Source of the DNA: Rhypophila decipiens
Lineage: Eukaryota > Ascomycota > Sordariomycetes > Sordariales > Naviculisporaceae
Direction: 5' to 3'
DNA: 51,015 nucleotides
Assembly: GCA_033297075.1 (NCBI GenBank)
Contig: MU858287.1
Location: 1-51,015, forward strand
The notes under the pieces were generated by a model. It did no database searches and was not told the DNA's origin. It was given only the letters and a program-made list of their open reading frames with translations. Position 1 is the first letter of the stretch, and each line of letters starts with the position of its first letter. Shown in pieces: positions 1-9,231 of this stretch. Position numbers and translations under genes: made by a program.

Positions 1-461
1 AATTGCAGAAGGTTCTGATAACTTCTGTAATTTGAGCTCCTTTTTAGGAACGGTTTGGCCGAGTGGTATGGTTCTTGGCGCTCGCCGTCACTCTTCAGAG
101 GAAGATATAGAGAAAGAGACTGCCTTCATCCTCGATTCTGGTTACTCGACCATGCATAATTCGCCTCTCTATGCTTAAGATAGCGACATCGCACGTATGA
201 ACCGGTTTTGGGTAACTGGAAACAGCAACGCCGAGTGCGGTTTGTGTTTTCATGTCACGATCTTCTCCAACATCTCCTCCCTTCTATTAGCTATAGATTA
301 GTGTTAATCAGTCAATTTATATGATGAGCATGAGACGTCATCAATCTATCTGTATTCTGTCATAAGCGGTCTGGTGGTCTATAAATGAGCTAGTGTAAAA
401 CGCTTCCAACCCTTTTCATCCTCCGCCGTCCCAGCCCAGACATGGGCCATCACCGCGTCAT
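1..461. other. Left-edge intergenic stretch downstream of SNO
   Basis: No convincing gene is seen. The stretch lies downstream of the minus-strand PdxT/SNO gene and presumably holds its 3' UTR. A short imperfect palindrome around 323-344 contains GACGTCA, resembling a CRE site. No partial coding region enters from the left edge. Confidence 0.5.
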
Positions 462-1352
462 TCAATTCAAAGCCGGCTTGACGGCATCAAGCACTTGTTT
501 CAACCACCAGACATGTATCCGAAAATCGGTCGTCAGTTCGGGGTGGAAGCTCGTCCCAAATACGTTCCTCTGGCGCACAGCAACGATATCCTCATCCGTA
601 CTGGTCGCTTCTCCTCCGGCCGGTAAAGCATCCTGTTCTTGCTTCCGTTGCGAAGTTGATTTCTGTCTCTGGTAAACACCCATAATCTCAACCGGCTCTT
701 TATCTTTTCCCGTCTCCTCCTCTCTGGCTGACGACGAGACATTCACCTTCTCCACAACCGGGGCACGAATAAACACTCCGCGGAAGGGCTTCTCGGCTTC
801 TCCACCCTGTTGTACCGCTGATGATGATGGAGTTTGTGTCTCTGCGAGGAAAGGGAGCCGTAAATCGGCAGTGAAACTCTGGATCTGTGTCCCGTATCGG
901 TTGCGAATCACCTTGACGTCTAGCCCGCCGATGAGCTCTTGGCCTCCTTTCTTGACTGCGCTGGCTTCCTCGGCTAGGAGGACCAGACCCGCGCAGGTTC
1001 CCCAGACTGGTTTTTGTTGGATTCTTTGAGGGGGAAGAGATTGTCAGTTTTGCTTCTTTGGGTTGAATTTGATTGGACAGCTGAACGGGAGGGAGGAGGA
1101 TCGGTCTTACTTGACGAATTCTCTTAGAGGCTCGAGGAGACCGAGACGTTGCGCGACTATCGACATGGTGGTGCTCTCGCCACCGGGGATGATGAGGGCA
1201 TCGCATTTGGCGAGCTCCGCGGCGGTGCGGACCTGAAGGAAGTGGAACGAGCGGTCATCGGGTGACACTTGGGGGGCTGCCCTTTTCAGAAGAGAGAGAT
1301 GCTCGGCGACGCCACCTTGGAGGGCGAGAACGCCGACGGTAACGGTTGCCAT
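462..1352 (-). CDS. SNO1: Pyridoxal 5'-phosphate synthase glutaminase subunit (PdxT/SNO)
   Basis: Two exons, complement(462..1023, 1111..1352), 267 aa, with an 87-nt intron (donor GTAAGA). This class I glutamine amidotransferase releases ammonia from glutamine and channels it to PdxS/SNZ for de novo vitamin B6 synthesis in the cytosol. Visible hallmarks are the N-terminal GVLALQGG, the PGGEST loop near residues 56-61, the nucleophile elbow WGTCAGL with catalytic Cys about residue 91, and the C-terminal FHPEL that carries the catalytic His. The intron splits the codon just before IQQKPVWGTC. Compared with the ~196-aa bacterial protein it has a low-complexity insert of roughly 60 residues between Cys and His, rich in S, E, K and Q, which is probably a surface loop. 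The partner subunit is the divergent gene at 2992. The ATG at 1352 is chosen because an upstream extension is Asn/Thr-rich and unlike the family. Confidence 0.93.
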
Positions 1353-2991
1353 TTGGTGTTGAGGTGTCGAGGTGTCGTAGGTCGTGGCGGCAGGTCTGAA
1401 TGTGAGTTTGTTGTTGTTGTTAAACACCATGTATGTGTACCGCTGTTCTTTGTGTTTTCCCTAGGTGACGAATGAGGCTTTTTGATTCGCTGTTTATTTC
1501 CTGTAACAGGAATTGGCCCTGAGAACAATACTAGCTGTGAGTTGGATTACAAAGCAATCTTGATATCCCGAAGAGATTGTGTCCGAGTCTGTATTAATTA
1601 TAAGATTCAGCTCCACTAGTGGGTAAATGAGTGACTTGACGATGAAGGCCCAGAATATGTTATGGAATGAAAATTGAGTCACAGAATTTACCGATTCGGG
1701 GATATCGGCTTCATGAATCACTAGGAGTAGAGATCGGGAACGGGGACAATGGGAGAGTTGAAGATGTCCCGGGTATGACCGGCTTTATTTGGTCTCTAAC
1801 CACTCTCGAACCCCCGAGACTCGGCCTGGAAGACCCTCGATTGAGCTCGCCACTGGGGACCGCTCCTGACATCGGAACCATGGACCCAAACTTCAGAGGA
1901 AATGCCGGAGCGGCGGCTGAGGCGGGAAGCACAACATACACTTGCAGTTGTGTGTGTGTCACGGCGGCCGCGGGGCCTGGAAATAACGGCTCCAAAGCCA
2001 AGGAGACAAGCGAACAAGGCGCGCCTTTTTTTTGCCCTCTCGCACGGTTCAAAATTTTCCCCGCTAGATGACTGTGAGGTCGTAGTGGCTTCACTGTGAG
2101 ATGGAGTCAAAGTTTATACGGCGTGGGGAAAGATCTTGGAGGTGGAAGAGGGGCTGGCTTTTTTCATTTTTATTTTTGTCCGTGCCTGTCGACTTTCATG
2201 GAAAGCTCGGCAATCTTCTGTACCGGTGACGTTTCGATGTCCTTCAACGGCGCCCCCATTGGATGTATACGAGATGTCCTGAACAACTTCGCCTAATTAT
2301 GACCCAGTAAAAGCGACTGCTGTTGGAATACTTCAATCTGTGCCTATCGAGCCATCGGGCTCATTATAGAAACTGATCATGCGAGCTTGCTGCTCACCTT
2401 ACAAAATATCTCGGGATAAATCAATGACACACACATCGAGACCCCTCCCCTCCATCCCACCTACACGTGTAATTCTGTACCCCTCTACCCCTCCATCCGT
2501 TCCGAGCGGGCGGTCGAGGCCTCAAGGGTTCACAACAGTGTTTCTCGCACAGTGGACATTCATTATCTGATCATGCAGGTCAGAGGAACAATATGAATTG
2601 GATTCTCAACATACCTCTCCGGATGGGATTTATTCACCTCCTTTCCGTTTTATCTCTTTAGATTAAAAAGACGAAACTGAGTCACAAGAGCCTCTCGTCT
2701 CCACGTATGAACCATTGAGCCTCTTCTACCTTTCCCTCGTCCTCAATCCATCTCCTGCTCCAACGTAATATATACGAGCAACTTACCGAACCGTCGTCAC
2801 TTTTGATCGTGTTCGCCACCACACACAGCAAAACTTCCTCTCAGAAAATCTCTCAGTCTTGCTTCAGACTCACCTCCACACATTCATTCAGCATCCTTTA
2901 GTCCTCGCAAGCTTCACTCTTTCCAACTCCACTCCCGACAACCAAACTCTACGTCATCAGCTATACTCACAACCCCACAGACAACAACACA
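1353..2991. promoter_or_regulatory. Shared divergent promoter region of SNO and SNZ
   Basis: This 1.64-kb stretch without a supportable gene separates two divergent genes for the subunits of one enzyme. On the SNZ side a TATA-like TATATA lies at 2769-2774, followed by a pyrimidine- and CA-rich leader up to the start codon at 2992, typical of highly expressed fungal genes. On the SNO side no clear core element stands out. Several short open frames occur but none has recognisable content. Co-regulation from this region is an inference from gene arrangement and from the known behaviour of yeast SNZ/SNO pairs. Confidence 0.55.
2769..2774 (+). promoter_or_regulatory. TATA-like element of SNZ
   Basis: TATATA lies about 220 bp upstream of the SNZ ATG and is followed by a CA/CT-rich leader. 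A core-promoter role is inferred from sequence and spacing only. Confidence 0.35.
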
Positions 2992-3978
2992 ATGGCCGAA
3001 TTCATCAACGGCTCCCAAAACACCAACAATGCCGCCCCCGGCGACCTAGCCAGCGCCATCGCCTCAGCGACCTCCTACAGCGAAGCGTTCAAGCTCAAGG
3101 CCGGTCTCGCCCAGATGCTCAAAGGCGGCGTGATCATGGACGTCACCACCCCAGCCGAGGCGCGCATTGCCGAGGAAGCCGGCGCAGTCGCAGTCATGGC
3201 CCTGGAGCGGATCCCCTCCGACATCCGCGCCATGGGCGGCGTGGCCCGCATGTCCAACCCCGCCATGATCAAGGAGATCCAAGCGGCCGTCACCATCCCC
3301 GTCATGGCCAAGGCCCGCATCGGCCACGTCACCGAGTGCAAGATCCTCGAGTCGCTCAATGTGGACTATGTCGACGAGAGCGAGGTCTTGACCCCCGCCG
3401 ACGACAAGTACCACGTCGACAAGACGCAGTTCAACATTCCGTTTGTTTGCGGCTGTCGGAACCTGGGCGAGGCGTTGAGAAGAATCAAGGAGGGTGCGGC
3501 CATGATTCGGACCAAGGGCGAGGCCGGCACCGGAGATATTGTCGAGGCGGTCAAGCATATCCGCACTGTCAACGAGGAGATTGCCCAGGCCAAGGCGGCG
3601 CTCGCGAATGGCGGATTCCTGGCCATTTCGAACCTGGCGAGGGAGATTGGGTGCGATGCGCAGCTCCTCAAGGAGACGGCCGAGCTGGGTCGTCTGCCCG
3701 TCGTCAACTTTGCCGCCGGAGGTGTAGCTACCCCCGCTGATGCTGCCTTGATGATGCACTTTGGCTGTGACGGTGTGTTTGTCGGCAGTGGAATCTTCAA
3801 GGATGCTAAGACGCCAGAGCACGCGGCCAAGCGCGCCCGCGCTATCGTCAAGGCCACGACCCAGTGGACTGATATGGCTGCGCTGGTGGAGGCTTGCGAG
3901 GAGCACGGCGAGGCGATGAAGGGTATCAGCAACGCTGGAATGAAGCCCGAGGAGAGAATGGCTGGTCGTGGATGGTAA
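2992..3978 (+). CDS. SNZ1: Pyridoxal 5'-phosphate synthase subunit PdxS/SNZ
   Basis: Intronless, 328 aa. It condenses ribose 5-phosphate, glyceraldehyde 3-phosphate and ammonia (from PdxT/SNO) to pyridoxal 5'-phosphate as a (beta/alpha)8-barrel that assembles into a dodecamer. Family landmarks are all present: KGGVIMDV with catalytic Asp about residue 50, [11 protein letters not shown] with the Schiff-base Lys at about 107, [11 protein letters not shown] with the second active-site Lys at about 175, the phosphate-binding [14 protein letters not shown] and FVGSGIFK, and a C-terminal ERMAGRGW. The N-terminus is about 26 residues longer than in Bacillus, as is usual in fungi. Codon use is strongly C-ending, consistent with high expression. 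In yeast this family is also linked to stationary phase and singlet-oxygen resistance. The gene faces SNO across a 1.6-kb spacer. Confidence 0.97.
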   Translation: MAEFINGSQNTNNAAPGDLASAIASATSYSEAFKLKAGLAQMLKGGVIMDVTTPAEARIAEEAGAVAVMALERIPSDIRAMGGVARMSNPAMIKEIQAAVTIPVMAKARIGHVTECKILESLNVDYVDESEVLTPADDKYHVDKTQFNIPFVCGCRNLGEALRRIKEGAAMIRTKGEAGTGDIVEAVKHIRTVNEEIAQAKAALANGGFLAISNLAREIGCDAQLLKETAELGRLPVVNFAAGGVATPADAALMMHFGCDGVFVGSGIFKDAKTPEHAAKRARAIVKATTQWTDMAALVEACEEHGEAMKGISNAGMKPEERMAGRGW

Positions 3979-5227
3979 GCACAGCCATCATTCGAGATGA
4001 AGGGTATCAGCAATGCTTTTTGGGATCATATGCGGTCGATGTCATCTTGATATCGGCGGGGGGGCCATAAAACGGCGTTATCGAGAATAATTACACGGCT
4101 CTCTCTAGATATCTACACGTCTTCTCCTCTCACTAGAGATCCCTGTGGTCTTTATTTGAAATTGCCGCCTCCCATTCAACTTTGTTATACGTGGACGATT
4201 CATTACAAGGCATTGTGAATAACGCCCATAGCCATTTGTCTGATCCAAGTTTGTGGTTCGTGATAAGTTCCGTCTGAGGCCAGGTCATAGATGAGATATC
4301 TTGGAAGAAGTATATCGTGGACAGACGTCCGAATAAAGTGTCCGGGGCTGTGGCACATGGACATGGTACGTACAGATCGTGACAAGGATCTGAGACAAGG
4401 TGACTGGCTGCGAACAAAAAGGAAGTATGAAGCAGATAAGGTGAGTGGCGGAACCTTTGCCTGTGCGGCGGGACTGCCAGGGTCCTTTCCATATCTCCTG
4501 GGAGGCCCACGCGGGCGGAGAGAAAGAAGTTGGATGTCTAATTTTCGTTTCAGTGAGCGTTGTGCTGGATAATATCAAACTTGTACTACGGAAACGGGGG
4601 ATATTCGCTCTCGTCAATCGGAAGAGCTACTAGATGCCATCATAACAGTCGGCAAGACCAGTTTAATTCTTGCTATTGAAAAAAACGAGATTTGTCATAT
4701 CCAAGTAAGGCGCGAAATATGTACCTTGAAGAGGGGAAATAGACAAAATAATAAGAGTAAATAGAGTGCAAATGTTGTAGATCCTGTCAAAGGATAAATC
4801 ATGAAAATAAAGAGAATGCCATGTATCAGAGTCTGACAGTTCTGTGATGCATCCGCTGGCATCATGATTTGAAGCCAGCCACGCCATCATAACCAGCACC
4901 AATGTTTGGTGATCCTAATGATAAGTGTTGGCTTTCATCCATACTAAGCCATCCAGGTGTTTCGCTTCGTGAAACTGAAAGAATTCCGTAATTTTTCGTC
5001 ATAGTTATGTCCCGTTTTCCATACCATTAGTCAATCCAGGTCCCCAGCCCAGTCGTTGATATTATCCTTATCCTATCCCATCCATATCCCAAGCCGTCCC
5101 ATATGTCGTACCCGTTGAGTATGTCCCGTAACGCCGTGCTAGTATGCCCGCCAAGTAAAAAGCCCCAAATATATAATACACATCGAAAGAGAATAAGGCG
5201 TCAGATGCCAAAGAAGATCCGTCCTAT
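3979..5227. other. Intergenic, convergent SNZ and rhodopsin-like genes
   Basis: The stretch lies between the stop codons of SNZ (+) and the rhodopsin-like gene (-) and should contain both 3' UTRs. The part around 4640-4900 is AT-rich. Open frames of 60-125 codons occur on both strands, but none shows recognisable motifs or fungal coding character, so no gene is called. Confidence 0.45.
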
Positions 5228-6748
5228 TCACGTTATTGAACGCGCCTTCGCGGTGGGATTCAAGTCCTCCGTCCGATCAGAGAACTGCGAGACAGCGGAG
5301 CTGGGCGGCTTCATATCGGAGGACTCCATGACTCTGGTAGTGCTGTATGTATTGTTCTGGTGAACTCGGTATGATGCGCATGCTTTGTTCTCGACGTCCT
5401 CCAGGACAATATCGCCTTGATTTGTTGACCGGCGGTTGCTGCCAAAGACCATCCAGCTCTCTGGCCGTACCTGTCCGTTCCGCAGAGGTCTCGAACCGAT
5501 TGTCAGAGGTGGGTCGCTTGGTGACATACCCGAGCTATGGCTGGTCGAGGGGTCGCGCTCGGTAAGGAGGTTAGGCGCGAACTTGGCCAACAGCGGCTTG
5601 AGCGTCATGAGGCAGGCGATGACTATGCAGGTATGCACTTCGATGAATAGCCAATAGTTGAGTTCGGCGCCGGTGTAGGTGTAGTCCGTCATCGGTTCTT
5701 TCTTGGTCTTGATAAGATAACACATGCGGATAAACGAGACAAGAACCTCGCTAACGGAGTGATAGTCAGTAACAGGGATCGACTATGAGGCCGTACGCGT
5801 GAGCAGCTTACAAGAATCCGATCGCAAAGACACCGACGACAATAATCTTCTGCCGACGAGGGAGTTTAAGTGGTAAGACGGCCGGGATCGGGACCAGAAA
5901 CATGAGGATGCTGGTAAGAATGGCCAATCTAAGATTCAGAGAGAGATACGTTAATGACGGCTGGTGGAAACGTCTTCCTCAGCCAGGGTTCAATATGCTT
6001 ACCCTGTGTTAACCCACCAAACAGCATCCGTCGCGCAATAAATCGGCTTGACAGTGAGGTCCCAAAACGCATCCAAAGGGATACAAAACGTAAGGGTTGA
6101 TATTAAGGCCTCTAGGCCGCAAAGGATGTTGAGGATCAGCAACCCCCAACAAGCCTTCCGCACCCATTCGAATGTGAAAATGGTGAGGTACAGGAAGCAG
6201 ATCGAGACCTTGCTGAAGGTGAGCGCAAAGCAGTAGGCTAACAACGAGAACCACGACGCCTGTGCCAATACATGTGTGAGCGGTGCTTTCAGAGGGGCGG
6301 GAAGGTGATATCTACCTTCTGCATCGTCATCCCATGGCTTGCGAAGTCAATATCCCACACATGTTTGCCCAATCCATGCTTCACCTCTGGGGCTCTGTTA
6401 GCAAGCAAACGACTGGTCGATGCCTCAAGGCCTACACTCACGAACAAATGTGGCGACACACACTCCCGCTGCTGCAATCTAAACTGCCCCGTCAATGAAG
6501 ATGCCCGAGTCGGATAGGTTCAAGCGCGAACGTACCAGGGACAGCACGATGCACCAATCTGACGCCCCAACCTTTCGTACAATGACCGCCCTGGTCCATA
6601 TGCGTAGAGCGACAAAGACGAAGGCTATAGCCCAGGTACCGAAGGCCGCGGCAAGCATATTGGGCCCAAGATCACCGTGATCGAGAGGACCTGAAGACAG
6701 AGGCGGGGGTCCCCCCGGGGGTCCCATGATATCCTCGGTGGAGTTCAT
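5228..6748 (-). CDS. Fungal rhodopsin-domain (PTH11-like) seven-transmembrane protein
   Basis: Six exons, complement(5228..5750, 5812..5928, 6003..6259, 6316..6386, 6442..6478, 6536..6748), 405 aa by manual splicing. Every junction keeps frame and uses GT..AG. Seven hydrophobic segments can be read in order: MLAAAFGTWAIAFVFVALRI; the DWCIVLSL segment; a third with LLAYCFALTFSKVSICFLYL; the CGLEALISTLTFCIPLDAFW region; VWWVNTGLAILTSILMFLVP; a sixth after PRRQKIIVVGVFAIGF; and WLFIEVHTCIVIACLMTLKP. The ELNYWLFIEVHTCIVIACL block and the short loop W-D after TM4 match the large fungal integral-membrane family described by the rhodopsin domain. A Ser/Thr-rich cytosolic tail of about 110 residues follows. 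Members are candidate receptors of unknown ligand, and some resemble the Magnaporthe Pth11 receptor. No CFEM domain is present at the N-terminus. The small exon 6442..6478 is the least certain border. Confidence 0.82.
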
Positions 6749-7564
6749 GATGGCCAGTTGACGTCCATAAGGCTTTTGTGTGAAATAAGGCGGCCAGATC
6801 TTCTCACGTTTCGTTGACCGAGTCGTCCTAGGTGTCTAATCGTCGTAACGCCGTGCTAGCAGCAACTCGTGTTGATGGTTGATGTTGGCGAGGAATTGAA
6901 CGAGAAAACGGGAAGAGGTCCCGAAAGTCGAAAACGAGACAAGAATTGGCACCCAGCCCAAGGGTTTGAGGGCCATATATGGGAATGGCGACTGAGTGGA
7001 AACCATGGTCTCTAGCATGCCTTGGCACTGTGACCCATGTTTTCACATCAAAGCGTCCGGGGTTGTGGGAGACAAGGAGGGGATCTTGGGACGCTAAAAT
7101 CGGGTTTCCCTTTTCTGCTTGGTGTTGTGGCATGTTGAACCTCGTGTTGAGAACCAGATGAAAAACATCATCGTGCGACAGGGCAGGTCGCAGTCTTCCT
7201 TCCTTGTCGGCAACCTCAGTTAAGCCGGAGGTCCAGTTGATTGTACTTGGAGGAATTGCAAGCTGAGAGCCGAGTGAGGGTAACAGTTGACCGTGCCGCG
7301 CAAGATGGGGAGGGTGATGATTGGAGTGTTCGATTCCGCCTTCGGTATCCGTACACCGTACCATCATCGCCTGCGCTGTATGGATAGTGTTGACAAAATC
7401 ACTAGGTGGTTTGCTAGTGCCACTACCCGCTGTACCAGAGTAGACGGTGCTTCACCGGTAACTGGACCTGGCTAACTGTTGTCGGCCCTGCTAACCGTTT
7501 GCTGACTGGCGGTTGTCATGGAAGGAATGTGGCGACCATAGTCTCCTTCCTGGTCCTGACCGGT
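6749..7564. other. Gene-poor stretch upstream of the rhodopsin-like gene
   Basis: It presumably includes the promoter of the minus-strand rhodopsin-like gene. A 179-codon frame on the minus strand (6828..7367, starting ATG) is the longest feature, but its translation has no recognisable motif, and its His/Pro/Leu-rich composition reads like chance. It is left uncalled. Confidence 0.35.
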
Positions 7565-7720
7565 AAAATTAGGAGAATTAATCGGGGCACACACCCCAAT
7601 TACTCGGGGCACACGTCCCCCACTTTTCCAAGTGGCAACTGGCCTGAAATTTCAGCATTTCACAGCCAAAAACCTAGACTTATAAGGTCAATACCCATTT
7701 CAGCTATAAAAGTTCAGGTT

Positions 7721-7861
7721 GAGCCTGGAATTGAAAGAGCCTGCCATTGAACGAGGAAGACGTTGAGCCTGCAATTGAACGAGTAAGTCGTTGACCCTGT
7801 AATTGAAAGAGCCTGCAATTGAATGAGCCTGCAATTGAACGAGCCTGCAATTGAAAGAGCC
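7721..7861. repeat. 16-bp minisatellite inside the MITE
   Basis: Seven copies of a 16-bp unit close to GAGCCTGCAATTGAAN start at 7721, 7737, 7765, 7793, 7809, 7825 and 7841, followed by a partial GAGCC. Two related 12-bp spacers (7753-7764, 7781-7792) separate copies 2/3 and 3/4. The last nucleotide of each unit varies among A, C and T. The array makes up about a third of the transposon interior and explains the repetitive translation seen on either strand. Confidence 0.92.
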
Positions 7862-7934
7862 AAGTGATGGGTTGCGGCCAGAATAGGGGTACGTTATGTA
7901 TGGCAAATACGGTATTTTCATTGCCAGGTGCAGG

Positions 7935-7999
7935 TGTGTGCCCCGAGTAATTGGGGTGTGTGCCCCGAGTAATTGGGGTGTGTGCCCCGATTAATTCTC
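7935..7999. repeat. 22-bp subterminal repeats at the right end of the MITE
   Basis: The unit TGTGTGCCCCGAGTAATTGG plus GG occurs at 7935-7956 and 7957-7978, and in truncated form at 7979-7999 where it runs into the terminus GATTAATTCTC. The left end carries fewer copies (7573-7614), so the two ends are asymmetric in copy number. In hAT elements such subterminal repeats are commonly transposase-binding sites; that role here is inferred. Confidence 0.85.
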
Positions 8000-8007
8000 A
8001 AAATTAG

Positions 8008-9231
8008 TGTCCAAAATATCCGGGTGTGAAAGCAGCGTCCGAGCAACTCCGCGCTAACCACATGTTTACACGCAAGCGGTCGGCTCGAACTTGTAACAGT
8101 TGCTTCCGCCGTTGCTTCCGGGTTTTCAGCTGAAGCAGTGAACGAGATTTGAATGCAAAATGAAATTTGGGATGCAAAAAATATCCATCCAACGCAATAA
8201 ACAAGGGTTCAGTGAAGAGTTGTATGAACCGAGTCTCGGGTCAAGATTCGGCAGAGTAGTCGGTATCACTGACTGCAGAGTGGTCTTGATTCAATCCCGA
8301 GGTTGTTGGAGCCTGCTCAAGATTGGAACCCCTGAAATGGATTTAGGAATCACAGCTTGGCTTGCTTGGTAGGCGATCCCGTCAGTTGGTGCAGTGTGCA
8401 TGCCGCTCTGGGTGGAGTAGGATCTTTGGATGCTGGTTGACCCGGAATTGAGCAGTACCACTTCATCTCGTTCCCGGGCTGAGATTTCGGCTTGGCGATG
8501 GTGAGCCTACCAGTCAAGCATGCTGAATAAACCAGCCTTACGCGGTCTTATGTTCTGCATTAAGGATCAATACGTAAGTATGTATCCGCGACACAAGAGA
8601 TATTCCAAACATCGAGCGATTTGGTATCGAGGTGCACGCGTCCGCCCTCAGTGTCTCAACCCCTTGCACGCCCATATTTGCCGAGCGGGAACTCTCAGCC
8701 CCCAAATGAGAAGTCATGCTGAATTGTTGTCGTCCAAAGATGCGTGGTTAAGGATCTTCAACTCAACTCATTTCAATTTGTGCCGATAATGCCACTGTCT
8801 GGGAATCGAACGCGTCAACATCGGCGATGGTCAACTGGGTCGTCCAGAGATCTGGAACCAGGGTGGTGTTGGTGATCGGTGCACGATGCATGTGATGATC
8901 GATCAAGTCCACACTTCCCCTGAGAGTGCGGAGAGGGTGGTGGTGGTTCAATGCTCTATCGAATGGCAGGCAAGGAGGGCAGGGTTAGGGGAACAGATTT
9001 GGGGGGGGAGCACAGGTCTCAGCCGCAGCTGTCCCAGGCGGTGGGTGACGAACTTGGGGGGCTGCGGGGGAACCTCTCCGCGCCGCAGCGTAAGCACCTT
9101 ACAGCTGAGAAAAAGTTCAGGTTCACCAACGGCTAGACTTTTTGGTGGGGCACGATCACCACCATAAAACACGGCCCGAAAGCAGAACTTACCACCAAAC
9201 GAACAATCCCTAACCAAAAACAACCGTCGCA
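8008..9231. promoter_or_regulatory. Intergenic and promoter of the RPC37 gene
   Basis: No gene could be supported between the MITE and the RPC37 start. Short frames up to about 110 codons lack recognisable content. A telobox-like AGGGTTAGGGG lies at 8981-8991, about 240 bp upstream of the RPC37 ATG. The immediate leader (9170-9231) is A/C-rich, a normal fungal 5' UTR composition. Confidence 0.45.
8981..8991 (+). promoter_or_regulatory. Telobox-like motif upstream of RPC37
   Basis: AGGGTTAGGGG, two imperfect TTAGGG-type repeats, sits about 240 bp before the start codon. Two more such motifs precede other genes in this window (30565 and 41000). Confidence 0.35.

Larger units (their letters stand above)
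7565..8007. mobile_element. hAT-like non-autonomous DNA transposon (MITE) with 8-bp target duplication
   Basis: The element body is 7573..7999 (427 bp). Its ends are perfect 42-bp inverted repeats: left 7573-7614 beginning GAGAATTAATCGGGGCACAC, right 7958-7999 as its exact complement. Immediately outside both ends is the same octamer AAAATTAG (7565-7572 and 8000-8007), a target-site duplication. Length 8 is the hallmark of the hAT superfamily. There is no transposase frame inside, so mobility would depend on an enzyme encoded elsewhere. Subterminal 22-bp repeats and an internal minisatellite are listed separately. The perfect ends and exact duplication suggest a recent insertion. No footprint or disruption of a gene is visible. 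Confidence 0.88.

Noticed and set aside
46..175. tRNA-like start TTTGGCCGAGTGGTA resembling a Ser/Leu tRNA D-arm
   Set aside because: No matching acceptor stem, anticodon arm or T-arm could be folded downstream, so it is a chance match.
2859..3906. Long frames of 280-293 codons overlapping SNZ on both strands
   Set aside because: Shadows of the strongly biased, GC-rich SNZ reading frame; translations are Arg/Gly/His-rich with no motif.
6828..7367. 179-codon minus-strand ATG frame upstream of the rhodopsin-like gene
   Set aside because: No domain, no membrane or signal features, composition typical of chance, and it lies in the probable promoter region.
7721..7861. Regularly spaced repeats that superficially recall a CRISPR array
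   Set aside because: Units are contiguous or separated by a related 12-bp insert rather than unique spacers, inside a eukaryotic transposon.
8763..8951. 62-codon minus-strand frame with gene-like composition
   Set aside because: It begins at a TTG rather than ATG, is short, and I could not tie it to any family.
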